NCBI RefSeq assembly: GCF_000332295.1
Contig: NZ_KB235930.1
Span: 3,685,895 to 3,749,894 of the forward strand
Reading direction: 5' to 3'
DNA: 64,000 nucleotides
From: Fortiea contorta PCC 7126
GTDB taxonomy: Bacteria > Cyanobacteriota > Cyanobacteriia > Cyanobacteriales > Nostocaceae
The translations under genes and the position numbers were made by a program. Below are positions 1-9,302 of the stretch, one piece after another (within the stretch, counting starts at the first letter, position 1; every line of letters begins with the position of its first letter). Below the pieces are notes generated by a model. The model saw only the letters and a program-made list of their open reading frames with translations, was not told where the DNA came from and searched no databases.

Positions 1-88
1 ACAAGCAGGCGAAGAGTTATCGGAAAGCGATCGCAAGAAAACTAGAATTGTCTCCAAAACAGTTTTGCAAGATACCCCCCGCCAATGA
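1..88 (+). CDS. C-terminal tail of a VWA-domain protein (cut by window edge)
   Basis: The window opens inside this gene. The frame starting at base 2 encodes 28 residues and stops at TGA 86-88. The stretch LSESDRKKTRIVSKTVLQ is almost identical to the end of the next gene (LSEADRKKTRIVSKTVLQ), so this is the tail of a tandem paralogue of that von Willebrand A protein. Its stop codon overlaps the next ATG (ATGA, 85-88), which suggests translational coupling. Nothing can be said of its N-terminal part, which lies outside the window. Confidence 0.8.
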   Translation, partial: QAGEELSESDRKKTRIVSKTVLQDTPRQ

Positions 89-1365
89 AAGTTAAATTAC
101 TGTCGGCGTTAAATGATACTAATATTGATGCAGCGCAATTGAATTCTCAGCGTCAATTGGGGATTTCTATTTCGGCGATCGCTGGTGAGCTTGACCAAAG
201 TTTACCGTTAAATTTATGCTTGATTCTCGACCAGAGTGGTTCCATGCACGGACAACCAATTCAGACGGTCATTCAAGCTGTTGAGCGGTTATTGGCTCAA
301 CTCAAGCCAGGCGATCGTCTTTCGGTAATTGCTTTTGCTGGTTCTGCAACTGTAATTATCCCTAACCAAGTTGTCTATGATATTACCAGTATTAAATCGC
401 AAATTCAGCAGCAATTGTCCGCTGGCGGTGGTACTGTGATTGCCGAAGGTTTGGCGCTGGGAATCACTGAACTAATGAAGGGGACAAAAGGCACTGTTTC
501 CCAAGCATTTTTACTGACTGATGGACATGGCGAAACTGGCTTGCGAATTTGGAAATGGGATATCACTCCCGATGATAATAAACGCTGTTTAGAACTAGCT
601 TACAGAGCAACTAGGTTTAATCTGACAATTAATACTCTCGGATTTGGTAGCAGTTGGAACCAAGATTTACTAGAAAAAATTGCTGATGTGGGTGGTGGAA
701 CTTTAGCTTATATTGAGCATCCAGAACAAGCGGTAGCAGAATTTAGTCGTTTATTTAAGCGCATTCAATCTGTGGGACTCACCAATGCTTATTTGCTCCT
801 GTCCCTAGTACCGCAAGTAAGGCTCGCGGAACTCAAACCCATTGCCCAAGTGTCCCCTGATACCATTGAGTTACCCCTACAACCAGAAGCGGATGGACGC
901 TTTGCGGTGCGCTTGGGAGACTTGATGAAAGATGAACAACGGGTAGTGTTAGCTAATATTTATTTGGGAAAGTTACCTTTAGGGGAACAACAAATTGGGC
1001 ATTTGCAAATCCGTTATGATGACCCAGCTGTAGATAAGCAAAATCTACTTTCTCCCATTGTGCCAGTATATGCCAATGTGGTACAGCCCTATCAACCAGC
1101 TCTTGATTCCCAAGTGCAGCAGTCAATTTTAGCATTAGCTAAATATCGCCAAACTCAGCTAGCAGAGACGAAATTACAGCAGGGCGATCGCGTCGGCGCA
1201 GCTACTATGCTACAAACAGCCGCTAAAACCGCTCTGCAAATCGGAGACACCAGCGCAGCTACCGTGTTGCAATCTTCCGCTACCCGTCTCCAAGCCGGTG
1301 AGGAACTTTCAGAAGCAGACCGCAAGAAAACGAGAATTGTTTCTAAGACGGTTTTACAAGAATAA
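85..1365 (+). CDS. von Willebrand factor type A domain protein
   Basis: A 426-residue protein with a VWA domain at about residues 38-230. The metal-ion-dependent adhesion site is visible: DQSGSMHG (DxSxS, about residues 49-56), a Thr in the GGGT segment near 117, and LTDGHGETG near 143. The C-terminal half (about 240-426) is a helical region typical of bacterial VWA proteins found near kinases and phosphatases. There is no signal peptide or membrane segment, so it is probably cytoplasmic. It overlaps the stop codon of an upstream paralogue by ATGA, so the two are co-transcribed and probably work as a pair. The ligand is unknown; a scaffold or signalling role is inference. Confidence 0.85.
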   Translation: MKVKLLSALNDTNIDAAQLNSQRQLGISISAIAGELDQSLPLNLCLILDQSGSMHGQPIQTVIQAVERLLAQLKPGDRLSVIAFAGSATVIIPNQVVYDITSIKSQIQQQLSAGGGTVIAEGLALGITELMKGTKGTVSQAFLLTDGHGETGLRIWKWDITPDDNKRCLELAYRATRFNLTINTLGFGSSWNQDLLEKIADVGGGTLAYIEHPEQAVAEFSRLFKRIQSVGLTNAYLLLSLVPQVRLAELKPIAQVSPDTIELPLQPEADGRFAVRLGDLMKDEQRVVLANIYLGKLPLGEQQIGHLQIRYDDPAVDKQNLLSPIVPVYANVVQPYQPALDSQVQQSILALAKYRQTQLAETKLQQGDRVGAATMLQTAAKTALQIGDTSAATVLQSSATRLQAGEELSEADRKKTRIVSKTVLQE

Positions 1366-1528
1366 TCTGTGGGGTGGTGGGGAGATGGGGTGATGGGGTG
1401 ATGGGGTGATGGGGTGATGGGGGAAAATAAAGAATATATGCTTAGGCTTCCTATCTTCTCCTTCCTCCCACACCTCCCACACCTCCCACACTTCCTAGCC
1501 TCTAGTCTCTAGTCCCTTTAAAAAAAAA
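1366..1528. repeat. Intergenic G-rich and C-rich simple repeats
   Basis: An 8-bp tandem repeat (ggggtgat) runs from about 1381 to 1422, and a 'cacctccca' type repeat lies at about 1468-1492. It separates two convergent genes (VWA protein and aminotransferase). The same kinds of repeat recur at 53.6, 56.8 and 62.4 kb in this window. No gene is visible. Confidence 0.7.
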
Positions 1529-2878
1529 TTACTCGTTGGCGATTTCTTTGATAGCTTGCAGCAGGCGGTTAATTTCTTCTACTGTGTTGTAGTGTACTAG
1601 CCCAATCCGCACTAAACCGCCCTTGGCTTCTACTCCTAATTTCTCAGTCAGAGCGATCGCATAAAAATGACCATGCCAAGCAAATATACCGCGATCGCTT
1701 AATTTTTGGGCGATACTGGCTGGGGTTTGTTCCCCTAGGCGAAATGCTACTGTTGGTGTCCGCCATGCAAAGTGTTCGGGGTCAATCATGCCATATATTT
1801 TTAAACCGGGAATTTCTAACAATCCCGCAATCAGTTTTTCGCTGAGTTCTTGTTCATATACTTGAATCGCAGACATTGCTGCTAATAAAGCCGCTCGGCG
1901 ATGAGGATAAGCGGTGGAGGTTAAGTGTGTGGGTGTTTCTGGCGATGCGGGGATGCGGGGACAGCGGAAGGTTTCCCATTGTTCTGTGTGAGTTTCTAAA
2001 AACGCTGTCAGGACTTCGCTACTCACTGCAGGTGCGACACGACAACCAAGTTTTGCTAAGTAGTTTATTGCGGCTACTAAACCAGCTAAACCTTCATGGT
2101 TCAAGGTTCCAGTTTCCCAACGAGCGGGTACATCGTCTGGGGCTGGTTGCACTTTGTAAGGTTGTAACCGTGTCAAATGCTGGCGTTTACCATACAAAAT
2201 GCCGACATGGGGGCCGAAGAATTTGTAAGCTGAACAGGCGAGGAAATCACAGTCGAGCGATCGCACATCAATAGGCCTGTGGGGGGTGTAATGGACGGCA
2301 TCAACAAATACTAATGCACCCACGCTATGAGCCAAGCGCACCACCTCTGCCAGATCATTGATTGTCCCCACCGCATTCGATGCATACCCCACAGCAACTA
2401 ACCGTGTCCGCTGATTAATTTGTTGTTTGAGTTGTTCTAAATTTAGGGTACAATTTTCGATATTTATATTTATAGTGCGAATTACTGTGCCTTTTTCTGC
2501 CAATGCACACCAAGGGGAAACATTGGCGTAATGGTCAAGCTCTGTAACAATAATTTCATCCCCTGGTTGCAGTTCCCGACCAATAGCTCGACTCAACATG
2601 AAGGTGAGGGTGGTCATGTTCGCACCAAACACTACTTCATCGCGATCGCAACCCAAGAAATCTGCACTCGCAGCACGAGCGGCGTTAATCACTGCATCTG
2701 TCCGCACGCTAGTAGCAAAAGCGCCGTGAGCATTGGCGTTTGATCTGACCAAATAATCACTCATCGCATCGAGTACAGAACCTGGAACTTGAGTACCACC
2801 AGGGCCATCACAAAAAATATCAGGTTGCGTCAGCGCCGGAAACTGAGCGCGTATCCATTTCAAATCAAAAGGTTGCAT
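1529..2878 (-). CDS. Cysteine desulfurase-like class V aminotransferase
   Basis: A 449-residue PLP enzyme of the aminotransferase class V / NifS-like fold. The PLP-binding Lys lies in CSAYKFFGPHVGILYG (about residue 220), preceded by the cofactor-contacting FVDAVHYTPH segment with its conserved Asp and His. N-terminal FCDGPGGTQVP and GANMTTLTFMLSRA are typical of the 'cysteine desulfurase-like' subfamily. I do not see the classical SufS/IscS cysteine loop clearly, so the substrate is uncertain; Fe-S assembly is possible but unproven. It stands alone, convergent with the VWA gene. The HIP1 palindrome gcgatcgc occurs several times in it. Confidence 0.8.
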   Translation of the reverse strand: MQPFDLKWIRAQFPALTQPDIFCDGPGGTQVPGSVLDAMSDYLVRSNANAHGAFATSVRTDAVINAARAASADFLGCDRDEVVFGANMTTLTFMLSRAIGRELQPGDEIIVTELDHYANVSPWCALAEKGTVIRTININIENCTLNLEQLKQQINQRTRLVAVGYASNAVGTINDLAEVVRLAHSVGALVFVDAVHYTPHRPIDVRSLDCDFLACSAYKFFGPHVGILYGKRQHLTRLQPYKVQPAPDDVPARWETGTLNHEGLAGLVAAINYLAKLGCRVAPAVSSEVLTAFLETHTEQWETFRCPRIPASPETPTHLTSTAYPHRRAALLAAMSAIQVYEQELSEKLIAGLLEIPGLKIYGMIDPEHFAWRTPTVAFRLGEQTPASIAQKLSDRGIFAWHGHFYAIALTEKLGVEAKGGLVRIGLVHYNTVEEINRLLQAIKEIANE

Positions 2879-2939
2879 AATTATTTCTCAGACTACGCAT
2901 TGACAAAAAGTATCATCCATGTCGGATTTTTTATCAATA

Positions 2940-3000
2940 GACCTGCCTTAAAAATAGGGAACGGGGAACAGGGAACAGGGAACAGGGAACAGGGAAAGAA
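2940..3000. repeat. 7-bp tandem repeat (gggaaca)
   Basis: About five tandem copies of gggaaca occur at roughly 2956-2996, in the intergenic space upstream of the aminotransferase gene. Short tandem repeats of this kind are common in filamentous cyanobacteria. No coding role is apparent. Confidence 0.7.
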
Positions 3001-3100
3001 ATATTTTTATACCCTCCTTGTGAGTTTTACTCATGGAGTCTCTTGCATAAATCTTTTTTTATTTCACGCAAAAGCGATCGCACTAAAGTCTATTTGTAGG

Positions 3101-3328
3101 TCATTGAAAGAAGCCTAATCTTTGCTTGACTTCTTTCCAAGTTGAACCGGTCGTTGGATCTTGGTGATAACGTTCAAGTCGGCGATCGAGTTCCTGTTTG
3201 TGAGCATCAAACAGAGGTAGTTCGTCTTGCTGCTCACCGATGCTGTCCCAGAGGTCTTCAGCAAGTTGGATGCGTTCAGCAATGCTGAGTTGAGAGATTT
3301 CAACTTTGAGGAGAGGATGAGTACTCAT
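3101..3328 (-). CDS. Addiction-module antitoxin of the RelB/StbD-like 'addiction module protein' family
   Basis: A 75-residue protein with the typical N-terminal pattern LLKVEISQLSIAERIQLAEDLWDSI and a C-terminal WKEVKQRLG. This matches the short putative addiction-module component family that is normally followed by a ParE/RelE-type toxin. No toxin reading frame follows on the minus strand before the next gene, so it appears orphaned. The remaining alternative is a partner elsewhere in the genome. Recognition is by sequence pattern only. Confidence 0.75.
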   Translation of the reverse strand: MSTHPLLKVEISQLSIAERIQLAEDLWDSIGEQQDELPLFDAHKQELDRRLERYHQDPTTGSTWKEVKQRLGFFQ

Positions 3329-3443
3329 AGCAGCAATTTATTGAGGTCGGTGCTTTGATTTTAAGCTGAAGTTCAGCGATCGCCCCTGACTAATCTACTC
3401 TGGTGTCAAGAAATTCAGAAGAGCGATCGCCACAAATATCATC

Positions 3444-3476
3444 AGATACCCGACTTTTTTAAAAAGTTGGATATCT
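3444..3476. repeat. Long imperfect palindrome
   Basis: Arms beginning agatacccgacttttt and ending aaaaagttggatatct form an imperfect stem of about 16 bp, with one mismatch and one wobble, just past the end of the PEP-CTERM gene at 3508. It could act as a terminator for that gene, although no clear U-tract follows, or it could be a dispersed palindrome. Confidence 0.5.
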
Positions 3477-3507
3477 GGACATTGCGTAACTAGCTAATCA
3501 ACACTGT

Positions 3508-4122
3508 TTACACCTTTTGAGTAGCTTTTTGAGCTGCAGCTTTCTTTTTCAGCGCCATACCCACACCTGCAGCCACCAGAGTACCACCCACCGTCAAGGG
3601 TTCGGGGACGGGAGTAGAGGTAGCAGATATAGCGCCGATAAAGTTATTGGCATTACCAGCGGCGTTAAAAGTGAACTCTCCACTGGAAAAAGTGTTGTTC
3701 GTCGTCAGATTCCCGATTCCCACGAAACCTGTAGGGAATGCTAACTGCAGCTGAGTGTCGGAATCAGAAAATATCAAAAAATCCGAGTTCGAGCCGGATG
3801 GTTTTCCATTAATACCCGCAATATTCCCTGCAAGGGAACTACTATATGTTTTGAGAATGGTATTACTTGCATTCCGTAAATTAATCAACCAACTCGACAG
3901 ACTAGCCTGACTCCCTGCGGAAACAGCTCCCCCTGAGTAGGAGTAAGTACCGTCAAAGGAACCGTTTTGTAACTGTACAGGCAATGCTGTTGAATTATTA
4001 ACAGCTGTAGACGCAAATCTACCAGAAAGACTGAAATCTGCGGCCTTTGCGGAGGCATTTCCCACAGATGCAAGCAGGGCAAAACTAGCAGCAGCGGCTG
4101 CTAAAGAGCGGAGTAATTTCAT
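3508..4122 (-). CDS. PEP-CTERM sorting-domain protein
   Basis: A 204-residue exported protein. Residues 1-26 (MKLLRSLAAAAASFALLASVGNASA) are a signal peptide. The C-terminus is a PEP-CTERM signal: VPEPLTVGGTL, a hydrophobic stretch, then basic KKKAAAQKATQKV. Such proteins are processed by exosortase and delivered to the cell surface or extracellular matrix. The middle is rich in Ser, Asn, Gly and Ala, with no recognised enzyme domain. A second PEP-CTERM protein lies at 46099. Function is unknown beyond surface sorting. Confidence 0.85.
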   Translation of the reverse strand: MKLLRSLAAAAASFALLASVGNASAKAADFSLSGRFASTAVNNSTALPVQLQNGSFDGTYSYSGGAVSAGSQASLSSWLINLRNASNTILKTYSSSLAGNIAGINGKPSGSNSDFLIFSDSDTQLQLAFPTGFVGIGNLTTNNTFSSGEFTFNAAGNANNFIGAISATSTPVPEPLTVGGTLVAAGVGMALKKKAAAQKATQKV

Positions 4123-4695
4123 ATTGCTAGTGTTCTAGTATTGTGGGACAACAAGTAATAGTTAAAATTGCATGAATTTGGTAGCCTACTGCAAACATTT
4201 GTAGGGAATATCAGCTTTTTAGGTATAACTTTGTTGACGAATATACCTAAGAGTTACATCCTGCACCTTGTCACAGAGCGACTTGTTCAGTGTGATTGTT
4301 AGGTGTTTTGCCGTCCCAATCAGCACCTCACACCTTGCCCACTCTCAAGCTATGACGCTTACACAGTCAATGAGTGAGGAACATTAGATTTGAGATTAAG
4401 CAGGTTTAACCGCGCTTTTATTACAGCATTATTACATAAACGTTTATTAAAAAAAACACATACACTCGTCTTTATAGAAAAATTACAATTATGCTGTATG
4501 GTTAATAATTGAGGAATCCAATTTGATTTTTGAACAAATCTAAGTATCTGTAGTTAGGGCAATGCGTTCGCCAAAACCCTCGTAGGGGCGAACGGTTGTT
4601 CGCCCTCGGTCTTCACATGACAACGGTTGTTCGCCCTCGGTCTTCACATGACAACGTTTGAATTTTGAGCAAATGCCAAATGCGACAAATCGGTG
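4123..4695. other. Intergenic region with palindrome and direct repeat
   Basis: 573 bases without a convincing gene. The upstream part is AT-rich and probably holds the promoter of the PEP-CTERM gene. At 4586-4605 lies the perfect hairpin gggcgaacggttgttcgccc. A 31-bp unit, from about 4591 to 4621, is repeated directly at 4622-4652, ending just before the aminotransferase gene. Confidence 0.7.
4586..4652. repeat. Dispersed palindrome plus 31-bp direct repeat
   Basis: The arms gggcgaac and gttcgccc flank a ggtt loop at 4586-4605. The segment from aacggttg through cacatgac recurs with a 31-base period (4591 and 4622). The same palindrome is found twice more in this window, at 63489 and 63560. 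Confidence 0.8.
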
Positions 4696-5862
4696 CTAGA
4701 TCCGGCTACGCACAAACTTATCCAATCTGTCAATCCCCTTTTGAATTGTGGTCAAATCTGTGGCGTAGGAAAGACGGATATTGTCATCAGCACCAAAGGC
4801 GACTCCGGGAATAACAGCGACTTGATGTGCTTCTAATAAGGCGTCGCAAAATTCTAGAGATTTCAAGCCGGTTTGGCTGATGTCAGGGAACAGATAAAAA
4901 GCGCCGTCTGGTTTGGCGGTTTTCAATCCGGGGATGGCGTTGAGTCCGTCTAACATAACTTGGCGTCGTTGGGCGAAGGCTTGACGCATTTGTTCCACGC
5001 AGTCTTGAGGACTTTCTAATGCAGCGATCGCTCCATATTGAGCAAAGGTACAAACATTAGATGTACTATGTCCTTGAATGGTACTGGCGGCTTTAATAAT
5101 TTCCACTGGCCCAGCTAAATAGCCCAGTCGCCAACCTGTCATGGAATAACCTTTAGCAAACCCGTTGCTAATTAAGGTGCGGTCAAAAATTTCTTTCCCT
5201 AGGGAACCGATACTGACGTGTTCTGCTCCGTCGTAGAGAATCTTTTCGTAAATCTCATCAGAGACGACGAAGATATCTGCATCAACTACAACCTCAGCCA
5301 ATGCGGCGATTTCCTCTGGTGTGTATACCATTCCAGTAGGATTGGATGGGGAGTTGAGGACGAATAATTTTGTTTTGGGGGTAATTGCTTGACGCAGTTG
5401 TTCGGGAGTAATTTTATATCCTGTGGAAGCGTCCGTACGCACAATTACTGAGACTCCACCTACCAGAGTTACCATTTCCGGATAACTGAGCCAATAGGGA
5501 GAGGGGATAATTACTTCATCACCGGGATCGATCAGGGCGACTATGAGGTTGTAGAGAGAATGCTTTCCACCATTGGTGACAATAACATTCTCTGGTTTAT
5601 AGTCTAGACCATTATCAGTCTTGAGCTTACGGGCGATCGCTTCCCTTAATTTTGGTTCCCCTGCGGCTGGGCCATATTTGGTTTTCCCTTCATCTAAAGC
5701 CTTGAGAGCGGCTGCTTTGATGTGGGCTGGGGTGTCAAAATCCGGTTCTCCAGCACTAAAACTACAAACATCTATACCCTCTGTTTTCATCGCCTTAGCC
5801 TTGGCTGCGATCGCTAAGGTGATGGAGGGTGTTACCTGACTTACTCTTGCTGCCAGTTTCAT
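4696..5862 (-). CDS. aspC: Aspartate-type aminotransferase (class I/II, PLP-dependent)
   Basis: A 388-residue fold-type I aminotransferase. The motifs are the N-terminal [11 protein letters not shown], the PLP-phosphate and ring contacts [11 protein letters not shown] and [13 protein letters not shown], the Schiff-base lysine in [17 protein letters not shown] (about residue 237), and the C-terminal Arg in IRLSYA that binds the substrate carboxylate. It is the size and type of the thermophilic/cyanobacterial aspartate aminotransferase (subgroup I-gamma), and would interconvert aspartate and 2-oxoglutarate with oxaloacetate and glutamate. Prephenate is a known alternative substrate of related enzymes. 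It is a single gene with no operon partner visible. Confidence 0.85.
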   Translation of the reverse strand: MKLAARVSQVTPSITLAIAAKAKAMKTEGIDVCSFSAGEPDFDTPAHIKAAALKALDEGKTKYGPAAGEPKLREAIARKLKTDNGLDYKPENVIVTNGGKHSLYNLIVALIDPGDEVIIPSPYWLSYPEMVTLVGGVSVIVRTDASTGYKITPEQLRQAITPKTKLFVLNSPSNPTGMVYTPEEIAALAEVVVDADIFVVSDEIYEKILYDGAEHVSIGSLGKEIFDRTLISNGFAKGYSMTGWRLGYLAGPVEIIKAASTIQGHSTSNVCTFAQYGAIAALESPQDCVEQMRQAFAQRRQVMLDGLNAIPGLKTAKPDGAFYLFPDISQTGLKSLEFCDALLEAHQVAVIPGVAFGADDNIRLSYATDLTTIQKGIDRLDKFVRSRI

Positions 5863-5975
5863 TTTTGCTTTAGCAAATCTCTAACCTATTTAAGAATATC
5901 CCACAATCTTGATAGAGATTTGTCTTTTGAGAATTCTTTTATGGCATTTTTGAACGCAGTTGTGAAGTGGTTTAT

Positions 5976-6638
5976 TTAATAGGCGAACATTTGCACTGCA
6001 TAAATGCGACCATCTGTTCTAGTTACAATCCCGTAACCAAATTTGGTGTATTCGGCGGTGAGGAGGTTTTGACGATGACCATTGCTATACATCCAACCGC
6101 GTTGGAACTTTTCAGCTTCACCGTAAGTTAACCCTAAACCGCTGACGGTGCTTTTAACAATGTTTTCACCGATACCAAGACGGGGATTTCCACCAGATGC
6201 AAGATAGCGATCGCGGGGATTTTTGCCTTCAGGAGTGAGATGATCAAAATACTGGCGCTCAAGCATATCTTGCGCGTGGCGCTGGGCAGCTTGAGAAAGA
6301 ATGGTATCCTCATTGAGAGACGTTAAATTGTTGATTGTGCGATCGCGGTTGACAAGTTCTAGGGCAAATTGCCTTAATTCAGATAAAGAGCGTGATTGTT
6401 CAGCCGTCCAAATTGTCGCTTTTGGTTTGCCTATTTTCCAGTCTTTCCCACCTTCACCGTTATAAAGACCAAAATTCAAAATTTTATCTGGTGAAAGTTC
6501 GCTCCAAAAATAGTTAATATCTAATGGATGACCTCTTAATGCTTGATTAATAAACTGGCTGCTTGGTTTAGCCAGCAAAAGCAGCATTAATAGCAGTACA
6601 TATCTCCACCAAACGGTAGTTTGATTCTTGGTCTTCAT
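5976..6638 (-). CDS. Secreted CAP (SCP/PR-1-like) domain protein
   Basis: A 220-residue protein with an N-terminal hydrophobic segment (YVLLLMLLLLAKPS, about residues 13-26) that is a signal peptide or membrane anchor. The CAP domain fills about residues 90-220. It shows the conserved helix AAQRHAQDMLERQYFDHLTP, the GENI motif and NGHRQNLL, which carry the two His residues of the CAP cavity. Bacterial CAP proteins are extracytoplasmic and of mostly unknown activity. It lies alone between the aminotransferase and a small secreted protein. Confidence 0.85.
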   Translation of the reverse strand: MKTKNQTTVWWRYVLLLMLLLLAKPSSQFINQALRGHPLDINYFWSELSPDKILNFGLYNGEGGKDWKIGKPKATIWTAEQSRSLSELRQFALELVNRDRTINNLTSLNEDTILSQAAQRHAQDMLERQYFDHLTPEGKNPRDRYLASGGNPRLGIGENIVKSTVSGLGLTYGEAEKFQRGWMYSNGHRQNLLTAEYTKFGYGIVTRTDGRIYAVQMFAY

Positions 6639-6800
6639 TTTATTACTCTGGGATTAGTAATGCACTGGATGTAAAATGACTACTACACTGGTGGATTGCT
6701 AAATTTCGTGAAATAATTAGTTATATTTTCCTACAACTGACATACAAAAAAGGTGAGCAACGCCCACCGCAGTTTGTCGAAATCTAGCGTCAAAAGATTT

Positions 6801-7151
6801 TTAGCGCATGTTTTGCCTAGTTTCAGATCTAAAGTCTCTAGGAACTGCTTCGCCCGGTCTTACTCCACTATCAAGATAATCGTCATGTGTTGCTGGCGTT
6901 GTTCTGATAATTCTTTCGTGTCTTCTATCTCTTGTAGAATAGTAAGGTTTTGCGTGCTCACTGATTGCTATATGACGTTCTTTTGTGGAGTAATAAGGCT
7001 GGTTGATTTCTGTTCTATGGTCTTTATTTGTATAATAACCATCTGCCTGGGCTGCAGTTGTGGGTAAAGTAATTAGCCAGACTAAACTAGCTAAAATGAC
7101 GATAGTGATTTTGTGATGCAATTGATGGAATATTTTCTGAATTTTTAACAT
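6801..7151 (-). CDS. Small secreted protein of unknown function
   Basis: A 116-residue protein with a clear signal peptide (about residues 14-35, ITIVILASLVWLITLPTTAAQA). The mature part is charged, tyrosine-rich and repetitive: PYYSTKER and PYYSTRDRR are near copies, and DGYYTNKDHR is a more diverged third. No known family is recognised. The repeats and high charge suggest a disordered or cell-wall-associated exported protein; that is inference. Confidence 0.55.
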   Translation of the reverse strand: MLKIQKIFHQLHHKITIVILASLVWLITLPTTAAQADGYYTNKDHRTEINQPYYSTKERHIAISEHAKPYYSTRDRRHERIIRTTPATHDDYLDSGVRPGEAVPRDFRSETRQNMR

Positions 7152-7329
7152 TGATAAAATGCCCCATTCTTTAACCTACAGATATCTGAATGCTAAAAAA
7201 TTATCATGGGGCTAACGTCTTCCTCTAGGCTGGTTAACTATAAATAGTTGCACACAAATAAATATCACTTGTGGGAGTCGAGAAGAGGAGAGCCAGTGCG
7301 GTGGACTGGTTTACACTTCACTTTCAATT

Positions 7330-7375
7330 AAAAAAGGGGAGTGTATTTGTGGCGATCGCTACGCAGACACTCCCC
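7330..7375 (-). terminator. Rho-independent terminator of the aldolase gene
   Basis: On the minus strand, just past the aldolase stop codon, the arms ggggagtgt (7367-7375) and acactcccc (7336-7344) form a 9-bp GC-rich stem. It is followed directly by a run of T residues (A run on the plus strand, 7330-7335). The loop contains a HIP1 site. Confidence 0.75.
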
Positions 7376-7399
7376 CGTTGTCAGATTGATTCGATCAAG

Positions 7400-8482
7400 T
7401 TAAGCGATCGCTATATCTGGAGACAAGTAAACATCCTGGATCGCATGAAATAACTTGACTCCTTCTGCAAATGGACGCTGGAAGGTTTTGCGTCCAGAAA
7501 TTAGCCCTGTACCACCAGCGCGTTTGTTAATTATGGCGGTGCGGATGGCTTCTGCGAAGTCATTTTTACCAGAGGCGCCTCCAGAGTTAATTAAACCCGC
7601 ACGTCCGCAGTAGCAGTTGAGGACTTGGTAACGAGTCAAATCGATGGGGTGGTCTGTGGTTAAATCTGTGTAAATTCGTTCGTTGGTTTTACCGTAACTC
7701 TCACCCAGAGCTTTGGTTACTGCTGCATAACCGTTGTTATTTTCGGGTAATTTTTGTTTAATAATATCAGCTTCGATGGTGACACCCAGATGATTTGCTT
7801 GTCCTGTGAGGTCAGCGGCGAGGTGATAATCTTGGTCTTGTTTAAAATTGCTGTTCCGTAGATAGCACCAGAGGATTGTCACTAAACCTAGCTCGTGGGC
7901 GCGTTTAAATGCTTGGCTGATTTCTTGAATTTGTCTGGTAGACTGTTCTGAGCCAAAATAAATTGTCGCACCTATGGCGACTGCACCTAAATTCCAAGCT
8001 TGCTCTACATCTGCAAACAATACTTGGTCAAATTGATTAGGCGCGGTGAGTAATTCGTTGTGATTGATTTTGGCGATAAAGGGGATTTTGTGGGCGTATT
8101 TACGCGCCACACTACCTAATACGCCCAAGGTTGTAGCGACCGCGTTACACTCAGCAGCGATCGCTAGTTTGATAATATTTTCAGGATCAAAATAAATTGG
8201 ATTCGGTGCAAATGACGCACCTGCAGAGTGTTCAATTCCTTGGTCTACCGGGAGAATCGAGAGATAACCAGTATTCGCCAATCGACCATGACCATATAGT
8301 TGCTGGAGATTGCGTAATACTTGCGGATGGCGATCGCTGTTAATCCAAACGCGATCGATGAAGTCTGGCCCTGGTAAATGTAGCAAATCTTTGGAAACTT
8401 TAGCTTTGTAGGTGAGTAGGTCTTCTGCTTCTTTACCTAGCAGTGACTCGATAGAACTACCTTCTAAAAGCGTTGCAGTCAT
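7400..8482 (-). CDS. fbaB: Class I fructose-bisphosphate aldolase
   Basis: A 360-residue aldolase of the DhnA/FbaB class I type (TIM barrel, Schiff-base mechanism, no metal). Landmarks are [16 protein letters not shown] near residue 76, [12 protein letters not shown] with a Lys near 138, [12 protein letters not shown], and the C-terminal [13 protein letters not shown] and [15 protein letters not shown] segments that bind phosphate. It cleaves or makes fructose 1,6-bisphosphate in glycolysis and the Calvin cycle. Cyanobacteria commonly hold this together with a class II enzyme. It is followed by a strong terminator and is monocistronic. Confidence 0.88.
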   Translation of the reverse strand: MTATLLEGSSIESLLGKEAEDLLTYKAKVSKDLLHLPGPDFIDRVWINSDRHPQVLRNLQQLYGHGRLANTGYLSILPVDQGIEHSAGASFAPNPIYFDPENIIKLAIAAECNAVATTLGVLGSVARKYAHKIPFIAKINHNELLTAPNQFDQVLFADVEQAWNLGAVAIGATIYFGSEQSTRQIQEISQAFKRAHELGLVTILWCYLRNSNFKQDQDYHLAADLTGQANHLGVTIEADIIKQKLPENNNGYAAVTKALGESYGKTNERIYTDLTTDHPIDLTRYQVLNCYCGRAGLINSGGASGKNDFAEAIRTAIINKRAGGTGLISGRKTFQRPFAEGVKLFHAIQDVYLSPDIAIA

Positions 8483-8699
8483 GATGTTTTCCTCAAAATC
8501 TGAGTAAATGACCTCGCTTTTAAGATAGCATTTTTACCATTTTTAGACTGAGTTTATGGAAAAAATGACAAGTTTAATCGGTAAACTTTATTCACATCGA
8601 CAAACTTAACAAAGTACTATTATTACCTGAGACAAACCTGAGAATCTGCTAAGTTTCTTTGAGGGATAAATTCATAAAAATTATGGCTAAGTTTCAATA

Positions 8700-8752
8700 G
8701 GCTCTCAGTCCTGGCTGAGATACTGCGGGTATTGAAAATTCATCAAATACCA
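8700..8752 (+). promoter_or_regulatory. Two hairpins in the 5' leader of the secreted protein gene
   Basis: Arms ctcag/ctgag lie at about 8702-8717, and ggtatt/aatacc at about 8731-8752. Both stand directly before the ATG at 8763. Their position suggests a leader structure affecting translation or mRNA stability. I do not recognise a known riboswitch class. Confidence 0.35.
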
Positions 8753-8762
8753 GGAAGCTCAA

Positions 8763-9125
8763 ATGAAAGTTACCCCGATACTCGCTAGTCTAGCGATCGC
8801 TGGTTTTGTTACCGTTTGGGATGCACCATTAAAAGTAATTAATCCTTCATTAGTTCAAGCTTCAGCCGCAGAAGAACCATCACCCGCACAAAAAATCTCG
8901 CTCATTACAAAAAACAAAGGTCAAATTGGTGGTGGTGATCAACTGCGTCGCTTCTTTTATGGAGATTTAGATCCAATTGGTATCCAAGTCGGTGGAGCAG
9001 GTCATGTAGTTAACCTTTACAATAAAGCCAATGATGTTACATTCTCTTATTGTTCACACTATGATGTAGTTGTTGCTGTCAAAAAAGGCAAAATAGCTAA
9101 GTTTGAACCCAACGAAGTCAAGTAA
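8763..9125 (+). CDS. Small secreted protein of unknown function
   Basis: A 120-residue protein with an N-terminal signal peptide (MKVTPILASLAIAGFVTVWDA..., cleavage probably near ASA at 34-36). The mature domain has a compact beta-rich look (GDLDPIGIQVGG, VVNLYNKANDVTFSYCSHYDVVVAVKKGKI) with one Cys. I recognise no family. It is divergent from the aldolase gene and has a structured leader upstream. Confidence 0.6.
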   Translation: MKVTPILASLAIAGFVTVWDAPLKVINPSLVQASAAEEPSPAQKISLITKNKGQIGGGDQLRRFFYGDLDPIGIQVGGAGHVVNLYNKANDVTFSYCSHYDVVVAVKKGKIAKFEPNEVK

Positions 9126-9302
9126 TATCAACTGCATCATCAATCATAAATATACCCGAAAATCAATGTGGAGACGTAGCTTTGCTGCGTCTCTACAAGT
9201 TTATGATTCAATCTAAAATTGATAATATTATCCAGACAATTTTCCGGACATAAGAAAATAAAACAGAAGAGAACTTTATAGTCAGTCTGTCGGACAAAAC
9301 TC
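9126..9302. other. Intergenic region with a small palindrome
   Basis: At about 9171-9194 the arms gagacg and cgtctc form a short hairpin (ggagacgtagc...gcgtctctac). A similar element, tagagacattgc...gtctctac, lies at about 15632-15661. These look like dispersed small palindromes. The rest is AT-rich and probably holds the promoter of the next gene. Confidence 0.45.

Noticed and set aside
2789-3118. Plus-strand frame of 109 codons
   Set aside because: It crosses the aminotransferase start in antisense and includes simple repeats, so it is not a gene.
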